Positions 24,906 through 32,689 of a stretch of DNA of 38,475 nucleotides are shown one piece after another. Numbering within the stretch: position 1 is the stretch's first letter; every line of letters begins with the position of its first letter. Location: the NCBI GenBank assembly GCA_030266015.1, contig JAJDHD010000022.1, positions 1 to 38,475 of the forward strand, read 5' to 3'. The notes under the pieces are model-generated. The model saw only the letters and a program-made list of their open reading frames with translations. It did not search any database and had not been told where the DNA came from. The DNA comes from Christensenellaceae bacterium OttesenSCG-928-K19. Its GTDB lineage: Bacteria; Bacillota; Clostridia; Christensenellales; Christensenellaceae. A program made the translations under genes and the position numbers.

Positions 24906-25523
24906 ATGAAAAAGACAATGAGGTTAGTAGCGGTATTGGCGCTGTGTGTGGCACTGCTGGTGCCCGCAACGGGCCTGGCGGCAGGGTTTGAACCGGAATC
25001 TCCGGCAAACACTACAACAAACGGCGCGGATGGCAAAGAAGTGATTCCTGTGTATGGATACATCGGGCAGGACACCACAATTGTGGATCCGGATCCGGAA
25101 AAACCGGAGGTGCCCCCGGAAACAGAGATCTACATCGAAGTACCGGTAAAAGTACTGTTTGCGGCATTCGAAAGTGATGCGGGAGCAATCAGCTCGCCGG
25201 ATTACACAATCACAAACCTTTCCACGGCAAACGACGTGAAGGTGGAGGTGGAGAGTTTCGTCCAGCGGGCAACCCCTGCGGTGGACTTAAACGGAAACCT
25301 TTCATTGAAGCTTGTTGACAGCAAAGGGGCCGATATTGTAGGCGGGTTGTTCCCGGGTGCATATGAATCGGCAAAGCTGCTGGCAGAGAACCTGCCCAAG
25401 AAGGCAGACGGGTCTGACGCAAACAGGCTGGGCTTTGCAATCGGCGGCACTTGGAACGGTGGATTTGCTTCAGAGCTTCATCCGGCATTCGACATGACGT
25501 TAAAGTTTTCGGTGGCGGTTTAA
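24906..25523 (+). CDS. Small secreted protein with the VPVK-FAA module
   Basis: A 205-residue secreted protein. The signal peptide (about residues 1-25, ending VPATGLAAG) is followed by a short linker with DPDPEKPEVPPE and a module (about 76-205). The module opens IEVPVKVLFAAFESDAGAIS and closes with FAIGGTWNGGFASELHPAF, clearly homologous to the C-terminus of the first gene in the cluster. The Pro/Asp linker plus C-terminal beta module recalls WxL surface proteins, but the WxL motif is absent. GGAGG precedes the ATG by about 9 bp. The product may be the major extracellular subunit to which the adhesin is joined through the shared module. Confidence 0.75.
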   Translation: MKKTMRLVAVLALCVALLVPATGLAAGFEPESPANTTTNGADGKEVIPVYGYIGQDTTIVDPDPEKPEVPPETEIYIEVPVKVLFAAFESDAGAISSPDYTITNLSTANDVKVEVESFVQRATPAVDLNGNLSLKLVDSKGADIVGGLFPGAYESAKLLAENLPKKADGSDANRLGFAIGGTWNGGFASELHPAFDMTLKFSVAV

Positions 25524-25571
25524 GTAACCTGACCATCGAAATAAAAATACATCAATACAATACAAAGCGGG

Positions 25572-25604
25572 AGGCCTCGTTACTTCAATGCAGCGGGGCT
25601 TTTT
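25572..25604 (+). terminator. Rho-independent terminator of the surface-protein cluster
   Basis: GCCTCG (25574-25579) pairs with CGGGGC (25594-25599; one T-G pair) across a 14-nt loop and is followed by TTTTT, about 50 bp after the last stop codon. Confidence 0.6.
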
Positions 25605-25658
25605 GCTTTGGACAAAGATGGATCTATTGAAGTGCTTGTGTAAGAAAGGCAATGCCTA

Positions 25659-26555
25659 TTATTGCCCGACGTGGATCTCGTAAAACTGAGGCAGCACCTT
25701 GATCTCCACGCTGTTCGTCTTGCCTCCATATTCCCCATCGATGGTCCAGGGCACCTCCTCGTCAAATTGCAGGGAAACGCTTTTGCATTTTTTAAGCAGG
25801 ATGCCCTTGGTGTTATATTTTTTCAACAATAGTTTTAGCGCTGTGTAAGGCAGGGCAAGTATGTTTTTGGGACGTGTTACAAGCAGCAGCTCCAGTTCTC
25901 CGTCGTCCATGGAAACGCCCTGGCCGTGAAGCTTTAGTACTCGCCCGATGGAGAGGGAGTTTGTAATGCTGCCGAAGAGATATCTGCCGCAATATTGCTG
26001 CCCGTCAGCGTAAAGGGTGACTCTGTGGCTGCGTGCGCGCAGCAATCCCTTGAAAAACTGAGAGAGGTATGCGAGGTAGCCCCATCTGTTTTTGGCAGAT
26101 TGAGGCGTAGCATAGGAAATTTCTGTGAACGCGCCGAATGCCGCGATGTAAGTGAAGCAACGCGTTTGATTGAACTGCCCGGCGTCGATGGGAAAAGGGC
26201 AGGTTTGCGGGAAGGTTTCTATGCAGCGGGGAGGGTGAACTGGAATGCCGAGCGTCCGCGCAAGATCGTTGGTGGTGCCGCAGGGGACAAAAAAGATAGG
26301 GAGCTTGATTCCTGCCAGCCGCATACCGGTTATCATTTCATTTAGAGTGCCGTCGCCACCACAGCAAATAAGCAAGGCCGCGCTAGCGGCAGATTCCCAA
26401 ATGGCTTGTATCGCATCGCCCCGTGCCGAAGTGAAACGGTAAGAAATATCATAGTCTTTGCCGATGTGCCGTTGCAGCATAGCCTGAATGTTTTGCGGAG
26501 ATTCAAGCCTGCCCGCTACCGGGTTTAGAATGCACAGCGCTTGTTTTTTTTCCAT
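25659..26555 (-). CDS. Diacylglycerol/lipid kinase family protein
   Basis: A 298-residue DAGK-catalytic-domain protein (YegS/DgkB-like). It opens with LNPVAG (about residues 10-15), has the nucleotide-binding GGDGTLNEMI (about 65-74), FVPCGTTNDLAR (about 90-101), and a C-terminal beta domain ending DEEVPWTIDGEY, the usual family signature. Such enzymes phosphorylate diacylglycerol or related lipids and recycle them into phospholipid synthesis at the membrane. GAGGAG precedes the ATG. Single gene convergent with the surface-protein cluster. Confidence 0.9.
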   Translation of the reverse strand: MEKKQALCILNPVAGRLESPQNIQAMLQRHIGKDYDISYRFTSARGDAIQAIWESAASAALLICCGGDGTLNEMITGMRLAGIKLPIFFVPCGTTNDLARTLGIPVHPPRCIETFPQTCPFPIDAGQFNQTRCFTYIAAFGAFTEISYATPQSAKNRWGYLAYLSQFFKGLLRARSHRVTLYADGQQYCGRYLFGSITNSLSIGRVLKLHGQGVSMDDGELELLLVTRPKNILALPYTALKLLLKKYNTKGILLKKCKSVSLQFDEEVPWTIDGEYGGKTNSVEIKVLPQFYEIHVGQ

Positions 26556-27024
26556 TTACAGCTCCTCTAATAGTGTCCGGCAATGGTGGGTCATAAAGAA
26601 TCGATGAAAGCCGCCAGTAAAAAATTAACTGTAAGTATGATTAAGGTTATCCTTATCATACCATAAAACAGAGAAATATTCCTGTCGATCCACTCCCGGT
26701 ACAAAGAGACTGGCAAGGACTCGCCAAAAGTGTTGGGCGTGTCAAAGCTTTTGATGCAAGGCGCAATTGCGCGATAGGCGCCGAGGGATCAATGAAGACA
26801 GGATATACGATACATATGAATCCCCGGTTAACGTTGCGGTTCATATTGAATTCATCTGTAGGGTGCATGGGCGAACAGGTAGCATAGAGGAAAAAGCCGC
26901 AGGGTTCTCCCGTTTTTTGGCGTACGATCTTTTGAACGCATAAACATTCGAAACAATAAAAAAGAGAACCCAGAGCATAGAAAAGAAAAGGCCCTGCAAT
27001 CATGTATTGCAAAGCCTTGAATCG
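26556..27024. other. Gene-poor region between the lipid kinase and tRNA-Met
   Basis: No convincing gene. A minus-strand frame of 118 codons (26656-27012) is Cys-rich, lacks a ribosome binding site and resembles nothing I know. The region holds the perfect 12-bp palindrome GCGCAATTGCGC (26761-26772) followed by GGCGCC, which could be part of a dispersed repeat. Otherwise I see nothing in it. Confidence 0.35.
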
Positions 27025-27101
27025 TGGTAGCGGCGAGTGGACTCGAACCGCTGACCGCTCGGGTATGAACCGAGTGCTCTAGCCAACTGAGCTACGCCGC
27101 C
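27025..27101 (-). tRNA. tRNA-Met (CAU anticodon, elongator type)
   Basis: A 77-nt cloverleaf with encoded CCA. The acceptor stem GGCGGCG pairs with CGCCGCT (terminal G-U), the D arm is GCTC/GAGC, and the anticodon arm CTCGG-TTCATAC-CCGAG gives CAU. The T loop is TTCGAGT. The acceptor GGCGGC and the loop sequences match clostridial elongator tRNA-Met rather than initiator tRNA or tRNA-Ile2. The third T-stem pair is C-A, a mismatch. Confidence 0.95.
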
Positions 27102-27163
27102 ACGTGATACTGCATAATATTATCATAACTTTAATCTAAAATCAACAATTTATTACACATTAA

Positions 27164-27358
27164 TATCAAGCTTCATATGCCAACGTGTATTTGTATCGGG
27201 AGACCGCTTATGAGGCGTGGCCGCATAAATTTGATTTTCATGTCCGGTGCAGTTCTGATGTAGAAATAGAGAGGCTACACTCTGGAAGCGGAAGAGTGGT
27301 GGGGCAGCGGCTTGTTGTCTCTATAGAGGAATACATGGCCTGTGCAGTTTCCATATGA
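27164..27358 (+). pseudogene. Short open frame without a start (possible gene remnant)
   Basis: The plus strand is open for 64 codons between TAA 27161-27163 and TGA 27356-27358. The translation looks protein-like (YLYRETAYEAWPHKFDF, DVEIERLHSGSGRVVGQRL, VVSIEEYMACAVSI) but no ATG or ribosome binding site is present at its beginning. I do not recognise it. It may be a fragment of a decayed gene; a chance frame is equally possible. Confidence 0.25.
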
Positions 27359-27461
27359 ATGCATCCCAACTAATAACAGAAGTATAGCGTGATTTCGATG
27401 TATAGAGTATTGTTTTGGGCGAGGAAGTGGAAGAATATGTGACAAGATAAAGTTTTTCTTG

Positions 27462-27490
27462 TTGTTCGGTGTTTATAATAGTGTTATAAT
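27462..27490 (+). promoter_or_regulatory. Sigma-A promoter of the DHH gene
   Basis: TTGTTC (27462-27467), 17 bp, perfect TATAAT (27485-27490), about 47 bp before the ATG. A second TATAAT lies at 27474-27479. Confidence 0.65.
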
Positions 27491-27537
27491 ATTAAAGTAT
27501 GGATTGAAATTCAATCTGCAATCCGGGAGGTAAAAAC

Positions 27538-28506
27538 ATGCGTTTATTGACAAGGTCGGATTTTGACGGACTGGCATGTGCCGCGTTGTTAAAGGAACTA
27601 GGTGTTATTGATCATTGGAAGTTTGTGCATCCTAAAGATATTCAGGATGGGAAAATTGAAGTGGACGACAATGATGTTTTGGCAAACATCCCTTATGTGA
27701 AGGGGGCGCGCCTTTGGTTTGACCATCATTCCAGCGAGAGTGAAAGGCTGGGTGAGGAGGTTAAGTTTGAAGGTGAAAGCCGCCTTGCGGATAGTGCCGC
27801 ACGTGTGATCTATGAATATTATGGTGGCAAGCAGCGGCTGCCACATTTTGAGAAGATGGTGGTGGCTGTGGATAAAGTGGACTCCGCCAAGCTGACAAAG
27901 GAAGAGATTGAGCATCCGGAAGGATGGGTGCTTTTGGGGTTCATTATGGATCCGCGCACCGGCCTTGGCAGGTTCCGTGATTTTCGTATCAGCAACTATG
28001 AGCTGATGGAAAACCTGATTGACGAAGTGGCACGGGAAAACATCGACGAAATACTGGAAAATCCTGACGTGAAAGAGCGCGTCGAGATGTATTTTGAACA
28101 AAATGAGAAGTTCCGCGCAATGGTAGAAAAATATACGCGGATCGACGGGAATGTAATTATCACCGACCTGCGGGGTGTGTCGCCCATTTTTACGGGCAAC
28201 CGGTTTATTGTATACAGCATGTATCCCGACCAGAATATCTCTATGTGGGTTGTGGATGGCAGAAAGATAGAGCAGCCGGATGGCAGCGTAGAGCAAAACT
28301 GCCCGATTGCTGTGGGGCACAGCATTTTAAACCGCACATCCAAAACGGATGTGGGCACACTGCTTTTGAAGTATGGCGGCGGCGGCCACAAACAGGTGGG
28401 TACTTGCCAGGTGCCATATGAGGATGCCGACAGGGTGATAGAAGAACTGGCGGAGCAGATGAAAAAAGACGGACAGGCACCCGGTGCGCAAAACGCACAG
28501 GAATAA
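27538..28506 (+). CDS. DHH-family phosphoesterase
   Basis: A 322-residue DHH/DHHA1 protein. Metal-binding motifs are TRSDFDGLACA (about residues 5-15), the DHH signature WFDHHSSE (about 60-67) and an Asp near VVAVDKVDSAK (about 112). The C-terminal DHHA1 glycine motif is YGGGGHKQVGTCQV (about 280-293). Family members hydrolyse short RNA, pAp, cyclic dinucleotides or polyphosphate; the exact substrate is not evident. GGGAGG stands about 8 bp before the ATG. It is a single gene with its own promoter and terminator. Confidence 0.9.
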   Translation: MRLLTRSDFDGLACAALLKELGVIDHWKFVHPKDIQDGKIEVDDNDVLANIPYVKGARLWFDHHSSESERLGEEVKFEGESRLADSAARVIYEYYGGKQRLPHFEKMVVAVDKVDSAKLTKEEIEHPEGWVLLGFIMDPRTGLGRFRDFRISNYELMENLIDEVARENIDEILENPDVKERVEMYFEQNEKFRAMVEKYTRIDGNVIITDLRGVSPIFTGNRFIVYSMYPDQNISMWVVDGRKIEQPDGSVEQNCPIAVGHSILNRTSKTDVGTLLLKYGGGGHKQVGTCQVPYEDADRVIEELAEQMKKDGQAPGAQNAQE

Positions 28507-28588
28507 TTAAAAGTTGGGGGAAGAGATGTTTGCTTTTGAGTAAGTGTTTCTTATTCCCGTGAGGCGCTCGTGTTCTGAAGTATAAAAG

Positions 28589-28622
28589 AGGATGCTGAAA
28601 AAATGAACAGTATCCTTTTTTT
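28589..28622 (+). terminator. Rho-independent terminator of the DHH gene
   Basis: AGGATGCTG (28589-28597) pairs with CAGTATCCT (28608-28616; one G-T pair), followed by a T7 tract. Confidence 0.75.
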
Positions 28623-28638
28623 GTACGTGCACACAGGT

Positions 28639-29319
28639 CTATTTGCGCCGGTTGTCCTCGCGCAAGCGGGGATACATGGATTTGGACGCATAGGAGGTGG
28701 CGCGCCTTTCACCTCGGTGGCGCAGGCTGTACACAAACGCGTCGCCGGAGGAACAAGGCCGGCTAAAGGGGATTCCCTTGATTTGTAGCAGCCGGATGAA
28801 GGTTGCGCCACCCACGCAGGTTGCCTGTAATGTGAAAATGCGGCGGTGGGAATGGTCGTATACCTTCAGGTAGTTCATGGAAAGCAATGCGTAGGAGATA
28901 TCGTGGAACGCAACAATTTGGGTACGGCCGATTGTAGGAGTGTAGAAAATATCGTCGCTCACAACGAGGCCCCACCGGGCGGCGTATATGGTCATGAATA
29001 CGCAAGCGGCGAAGGCGGCGGCAAAAAAGGATGACAGGATGATGCCCTCACGCCCGGTAAGTGATTGCTGCCCGAGGACGGCATACAGGCACAGGACAAA
29101 GAAAAAGCCAAACACTGACATGCAAAAAATACCGATGCCCAACACGCCTTTTGTGTTTTTAATGACAAAGATATTTGTTTTGGATTGGCGGGCAGAAAGC
29201 GCCGCCTCCTTCCTGCGGGCGGCAGTGTAGATTGCTGTGATGGAAAAAACCGTGACAAGACAGATGATGAGGGGGAACAGATAGCCAATGGTTTGTGATA
29301 CACTGGTATTGCCGCCCAT
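28639..29319 (-). CDS. Membrane protein with PH-like cytoplasmic domain
   Basis: A 226-residue protein. Three hydrophobic segments are visible (about residues 11-32, 57-82 and 92-115). They are followed by a beta-rich region (WGLVVSDDIFYTPTIGRTQIVAFHDISYA, then YLKVYDHSHRRIFTL) that looks like a bacterial PH-like domain. The last 40 residues are Arg/Ser-rich and unlike the rest (ending YPRLREDNRRK), possibly added by a repeat insertion. AAAGGAG lies about 10 bp before the ATG. It follows the NlpC/P60 gene by 24 bp and is probably in one operon with it. No function is known to me. Confidence 0.65.
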   Translation of the reverse strand: MGGNTSVSQTIGYLFPLIICLVTVFSITAIYTAARRKEAALSARQSKTNIFVIKNTKGVLGIGIFCMSVFGFFFVLCLYAVLGQQSLTGREGIILSSFFAAAFAACVFMTIYAARWGLVVSDDIFYTPTIGRTQIVAFHDISYALLSMNYLKVYDHSHRRIFTLQATCVGGATFIRLLQIKGIPFSRPCSSGDAFVYSLRHRGERRATSYASKSMYPRLREDNRRK

Positions 29320-29343
29320 GTGCCATTTCTCCTTTTTCGGGAT

Positions 29344-30606
29344 TTAATACCAGCGCTTGCCGCAGATAAAGTTGCTGTAGCACCAGTTGCTTGTGCATCC
29401 GCGGACAACTACCTTACCCTTGCTGGAGGAGGCATCCACCATCATGCCGTTGCCGATGTAAATGCCTACATGGCCGGAGAAGCAGATGACGTCGCCATAT
29501 TTTAATTCGCCGATGCTGCCGATTGTGGTGTAACCAGAGCTGGCCCAATTGCCGGACGTCATGTAGCCAATGCCGTTGCCACTCGCCTTAAGCGCGTAAT
29601 AGACAAGGCCGGAGCAATCAAATGTATCAGGCCCTTTGCCGCCGCGTACATAGGGTTTACCCTCCTGCGCCAGCGCGGCCTGCACAAACGCTTCGATTTT
29701 GTTGGCGCTGTTTGACTGTGCGATTTGCTCTTCTTCCTTTTTGATGTACTCCTCGGACGGAATTGCGTTGCCGGAGAACAAAAGGTCTTTGGTATATTGG
29801 CCCACGTTGCCGTCGTCGGTCAGGCCGTTCATGCGCTGAAAATAGCGCACGGCTTTATCTGTTTCTGTGCCAAAATAGCCTGTGACGGAGACGGGGTAAC
29901 CGAGATCCTTGAGCTGCTGCTGGATGCCGGTCACATCAGCGCCCTCTGCGCCTTCATATACGGTGTAGGATTTGGCCTCGTCCGAAAAAAGAAGATCTTG
30001 TGTTTCTTCACCAGCCACGCCGTCTATTGCCAGGCCGTGCTTGCGTTGGAAGTAGCCCACTGCCTGTTGCGTGACGGGGCCGTAATAATCTGTCGGTTCA
30101 TCATTGTCCATATAATAAAGCTCCATCAGGCGCTGTTGTAGCGTAATGACATCCGCGTTATAGGTTTCGGGCACAAGGTCGAGGTATTCCGGCTCTGGCT
30201 CGGGTGTGGGGGTTGGCTGCGCAGCGGCTGTTTCTGCTGCCGCGGGCAGCTCCTCGGCCTGTGCGGCGGGAAGGGTGGTCTCCTGTATCGTTGCCTGCTC
30301 TGCCGGGGTGGCGGAGTTGTCTATGCCGGAATTTGCGGAGACGATAACGGGAATCAATACAGCGGCAGCGGCGGCGCATACCACAATGGAAACGCGTTTA
30401 TGGCTTGAGACTATGGAGATGAACGCATCAAAAAAACCCACGCCCCGTTCCCTGGGTGGCTTGCTGACCTTTGTGGAAGATGCGGCCTTGAATTCTTTTT
30501 GCTTGGTATTTGACGGACGGCGTCCGGCGGTATGCCGCCGGGCAGGCCTGAATAGCTGCTTGATACTATCTGCCAGATTATTGAAAAATGACTGGATTTG
30601 CTTCAT
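29344..30606 (-). CDS. NlpC/P60 peptidoglycan endopeptidase with two PG-binding domains
   Basis: A 420-residue exported hydrolase. A basic cytoplasmic N-terminus with a membrane helix (about residues 76-98, RVSIVVCAAAAAVLIPVIVSA) is followed by an Ala/Thr/Pro/Glu linker (about 100-150). Two PG_binding_1 units come next (VITLQQRLMELYYMD...GPVTQQAVGYFQRKHGLAIDG and VTGIQQQLKDLGYPV...TETDKAVRYFQRMNGLTDDG), then a C-terminal NlpC/P60 domain (about 300-420) with catalytic Cys in DTFDCSGLVYYAL and His in CFSGHVGIYIGN. It should cut stem peptides of peptidoglycan for wall remodelling. AGGAG precedes the ATG at 30606. The upstream region is a long imperfect palindrome. Confidence 0.93.
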   Translation of the reverse strand: MKQIQSFFNNLADSIKQLFRPARRHTAGRRPSNTKQKEFKAASSTKVSKPPRERGVGFFDAFISIVSSHKRVSIVVCAAAAAVLIPVIVSANSGIDNSATPAEQATIQETTLPAAQAEELPAAAETAAAQPTPTPEPEPEYLDLVPETYNADVITLQQRLMELYYMDNDEPTDYYGPVTQQAVGYFQRKHGLAIDGVAGEETQDLLFSDEAKSYTVYEGAEGADVTGIQQQLKDLGYPVSVTGYFGTETDKAVRYFQRMNGLTDDGNVGQYTKDLLFSGNAIPSEEYIKKEEEQIAQSNSANKIEAFVQAALAQEGKPYVRGGKGPDTFDCSGLVYYALKASGNGIGYMTSGNWASSGYTTIGSIGELKYGDVICFSGHVGIYIGNGMMVDASSSKGKVVVRGCTSNWCYSNFICGKRWY

Positions 30607-30617
30607 ATATACTCCTG

Positions 30618-30789
30618 CAAAAGAGGCAGTTAGTGCAACTTGACTTAAGGTATCCGGGAGAGGGGTGAATAAAATCGGTTTTAGGCAATGCGCGTGATGC
30701 ATATGTCATGCCTGCGCAACGCGGGCTGGAACCGGTTTTATCCAAGAGATTCGATTATCACAAGTCAAGTTGCGCTAAGCCCTTTTGGT
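30618..30789. repeat. Imperfect 150-170 bp palindrome with 17-bp inverted ends
   Basis: The 17-bp arms 30630-30646 and 30762-30778 are inverted copies with one mismatch (core GCAACTTGACTT / AAGTCAAGTTGC). Similarity continues outward with small gaps to about 30618 and 30789. An inner pair, 30667-30684 (GAATAAAATCGG start) and 30726-30743, is inverted with 14 of 18 positions matching. The element fills the leader of the NlpC/P60 gene. It could be a MITE or a folded 5' regulatory RNA; no target-site duplication is evident. Confidence 0.6.
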
Positions 30790-30872
30790 GGTTATTATAC
30801 GGTAGTTTGTGCAAAAAGTAAAGGGAGAGGGCAATTTGCCATGTGTTGGTGTAGATGACAGGAAACGGATTG

Positions 30873-31232
30873 TTATTTTGCCAGCGCTTCGCTGACACGA
30901 AATCGTGTGATTTCCTCAACCAGACCATAAGGCACAGGCTGGGAAAAAGGAAATTGAACGGCACCTTTAGAGGTTTTATATTCTGACAATTGATTTTTAA
31001 AAGCTGCAATGCCGCTGGAGGCGGGGTAAAATCCGATGTGGGTCTTGTGTGCCGCAAAGTGAACGAGGTTCTCGCCCTGCCAAAAAGTGGGCATTTGCCA
31101 GCTCATGCGCTCTTTCGCATCCGGGGCGGCTTTGCGGATGGCGGCGCGCATTTTGGCAAGGCGCTCCCGCACATCAGGGGGGAAGCCCGCGATATATTCG
31201 TCGATGGTGGTGTAAGCTGTTTTTTCTGCCAT
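30873..31232 (-). CDS. DUF1801 protein (YdhG/iron-chaperone-like fold)
   Basis: A 119-residue protein matching small DUF1801 proteins: TIDEYIAGFPPDVRERLAKMRAAIRKAAPDAKERMSW in the first half, the MPTFWQGENLVHFAAHKTHIGFYP beta segment in the centre and KGAVQFPFSQPVPYGLVEEITRFR near the end. The fold is related to YdhG/frataxin-like proteins; the biological role is uncertain. AAAGGAGG precedes the ATG. The T-tract of the malic enzyme terminator abuts this ribosome binding site, so some read-through from that gene is possible. Confidence 0.85.
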   Translation of the reverse strand: MAEKTAYTTIDEYIAGFPPDVRERLAKMRAAIRKAAPDAKERMSWQMPTFWQGENLVHFAAHKTHIGFYPASSGIAAFKNQLSEYKTSKGAVQFPFSQPVPYGLVEEITRFRVSEALAK

Positions 31233-31245
31233 AGCAACCTCCTTT

Positions 31246-31284
31246 AAAAATAATACCGGGCAAAGGAATGAACTTGCCCGGTAT
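31246..31284 (-). terminator. Rho-independent terminator after the malic enzyme gene
   Basis: ATACCGGGCAA (31253-31263) and TTGCCCGGTAT (31274-31284) form a perfect 11-bp stem; on the minus strand it is followed by TATTTTT. Confidence 0.85.
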
Positions 31285-31295
31285 CGTATAACAGA

Positions 31296-32474
31296 CTAAA
31301 TACGCGCAACGCCCGAATCGCGCGCCGCCTGTGACACAGCCTTGGCGACGGCGGGCCCCACACGTGGGTCGAACGCGGCGGGGATAATATTGTCTTCGTT
31401 AAGCTCGTTGTCGGCAATCAGGCCTGCCAGCGCGTGCGCGGCGGCAATTTTCATCTCGTCGTTGATGTCGGACGCGCGCACGTCAAACGCCCCGCGGAAC
31501 ACGCCGGGGAAGGCGAGGACATTGTTGATTTGGTTTGGGAAGTCGCTGCGCCCGGTAGAAACAACCCGAGCACCGCCTGTCTTTGCCTCGTCAGGGAAAA
31601 TTTCCGGCGTGGGATTGGCACAGGCAAATATTATGGAGTCTTTTGCCATTGTTTGCACCATTTGTGTGGTGACAAGACCGGGGCGGGAAACACCGATGAA
31701 GATATCTGCGCCATGGAGCGCGTCGGCGAGCAGCCCACATTGCTTGCTTCGGTTGGTTACTTTTACCATTTGCGCCTGCACAGGGTTCATGCCCTCTTCA
31801 TTGCGCCCTTCGCACAATATACCCTCTTTGTCACACAGGGTAATGTCCGAAAAGCCGCAGGACAGCAGTAGCCGCGTAATAGAGATACCGGCCGCGCCCG
31901 CGCCGTTTACTACAATCTTCACGTCCTCCATTTTTTTGCCTACAACCTTGAGTGCGTTTAAAAGCCCGGCAAGAGTGATGATGGCTGTGCCGTGCTGGTC
32001 GTCGTGAAAAATAGGGATGTCACATTTTGCTTTGAGCTTTTGCTCGATCTCAAAGCAACGTGGCGCGGCAATGTCTTCCAGGTTTACGCCGCCAAAGCTG
32101 CCGGATATCAGGTAAATGGTGTTGACGATTTCGTCCACGTCCTTGCTCTTGATGCAGAGCGGGAACGCGTCCACATCCGCAAACGATTTGAACAACACAC
32201 ATTTGCCTTCCATAACGGGCATACCTGCCTCCGGGCCGATGTCTCCCAACCCCAGGACTGCCGTGCCGTCCGTCACCACAAGTGCCATATTCCAACGGCG
32301 GGTCAGCTCATACGATTGGTTGATATCTTTTTGTATTTCCAGACAGGGTTGCGCCACGCCTGGCGTGTAGGCAAGGGACAGGTCGTCTCGCGTTTTCACG
32401 GGAACAGTGGAGGCGACCTCTATTTTACCCCGCCATTCCCGGTGTTTTTTTAGTGATTCTTTTGCATAATCCAT
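31296..32474 (-). CDS. Malic enzyme (NAD(P)-dependent malate dehydrogenase, decarboxylating)
   Basis: A 392-residue short bacterial malic enzyme. The N-terminal domain has LAYTPGVAQPCLEI (about residues 36-49), VVTDGTAVLGLGDIGPEAGMPVMEGK (about 65-90) and GGVNLEDIAAPRCFEIE (about 125-141). FHDDQHGTAII follows (about 153-163), then the Rossmann motif VNGAGAAGISI (about 185). It converts malate to pyruvate and CO2 with reduction of NAD(P). ATG 32474 follows AGGA by about 8 bp. The gene ends at a strong terminator and lies downstream of an Ldh_2 dehydrogenase gene on the same strand, so malate/lactate interconversion is a shared theme. Confidence 0.93.
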   Translation of the reverse strand: MDYAKESLKKHREWRGKIEVASTVPVKTRDDLSLAYTPGVAQPCLEIQKDINQSYELTRRWNMALVVTDGTAVLGLGDIGPEAGMPVMEGKCVLFKSFADVDAFPLCIKSKDVDEIVNTIYLISGSFGGVNLEDIAAPRCFEIEQKLKAKCDIPIFHDDQHGTAIITLAGLLNALKVVGKKMEDVKIVVNGAGAAGISITRLLLSCGFSDITLCDKEGILCEGRNEEGMNPVQAQMVKVTNRSKQCGLLADALHGADIFIGVSRPGLVTTQMVQTMAKDSIIFACANPTPEIFPDEAKTGGARVVSTGRSDFPNQINNVLAFPGVFRGAFDVRASDINDEMKIAAAHALAGLIADNELNEDNIIPAAFDPRVGPAVAKAVSQAARDSGVARI

Positions 32475-32626
32475 GGTGAAATTCCTTTCATACAACACCC
32501 AGCCAATACCCATCGCCTAAATATCTTCGCAAAATTAACCAGGCTGTAGTCGGGCATTAGGTTCTGCAGGCGGGAAGTCTTTACCCCTGCGAATTTTCCC
32601 GCTTTTTATTTCCTTGGGAAAAGGCT

Positions 32627-32661
32627 GTTTGCGTATCCGAAAACAGGGGCGATACGCAAAC
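32627..32661 (-). repeat. Strong hairpin between the Ldh_2 and malic enzyme genes
   Basis: GTTTGCGTATC (32627-32637) and GATACGCAAAC (32651-32661) form a perfect 11-bp inverted repeat with a 13-nt loop. No T-tract follows on either strand (minus side reads AGCCTTTTCC), so it may be a weak terminator, an mRNA-stabilising hairpin or a protein site. Confidence 0.6.
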
Positions 32662-32689
32662 GTATTTGACTTTCCCGGACACAGCTGGA

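Larger units (their letters stand above)
27102..27537. other. Gene-poor region upstream of the DHH phosphoesterase
   Basis: Contains the promoter of the downstream gene near its end and a 64-codon open frame without a start at 27164-27358 (listed separately). The remainder is A/T-rich and shows no RNA gene or repeat that I can support. Confidence 0.45.

Noticed and set aside
30618-30789. c-di-AMP riboswitch before the NlpC/P60 gene
   Set aside because: GGGGTGAAT occurs only on the opposite strand and the other conserved blocks are missing.
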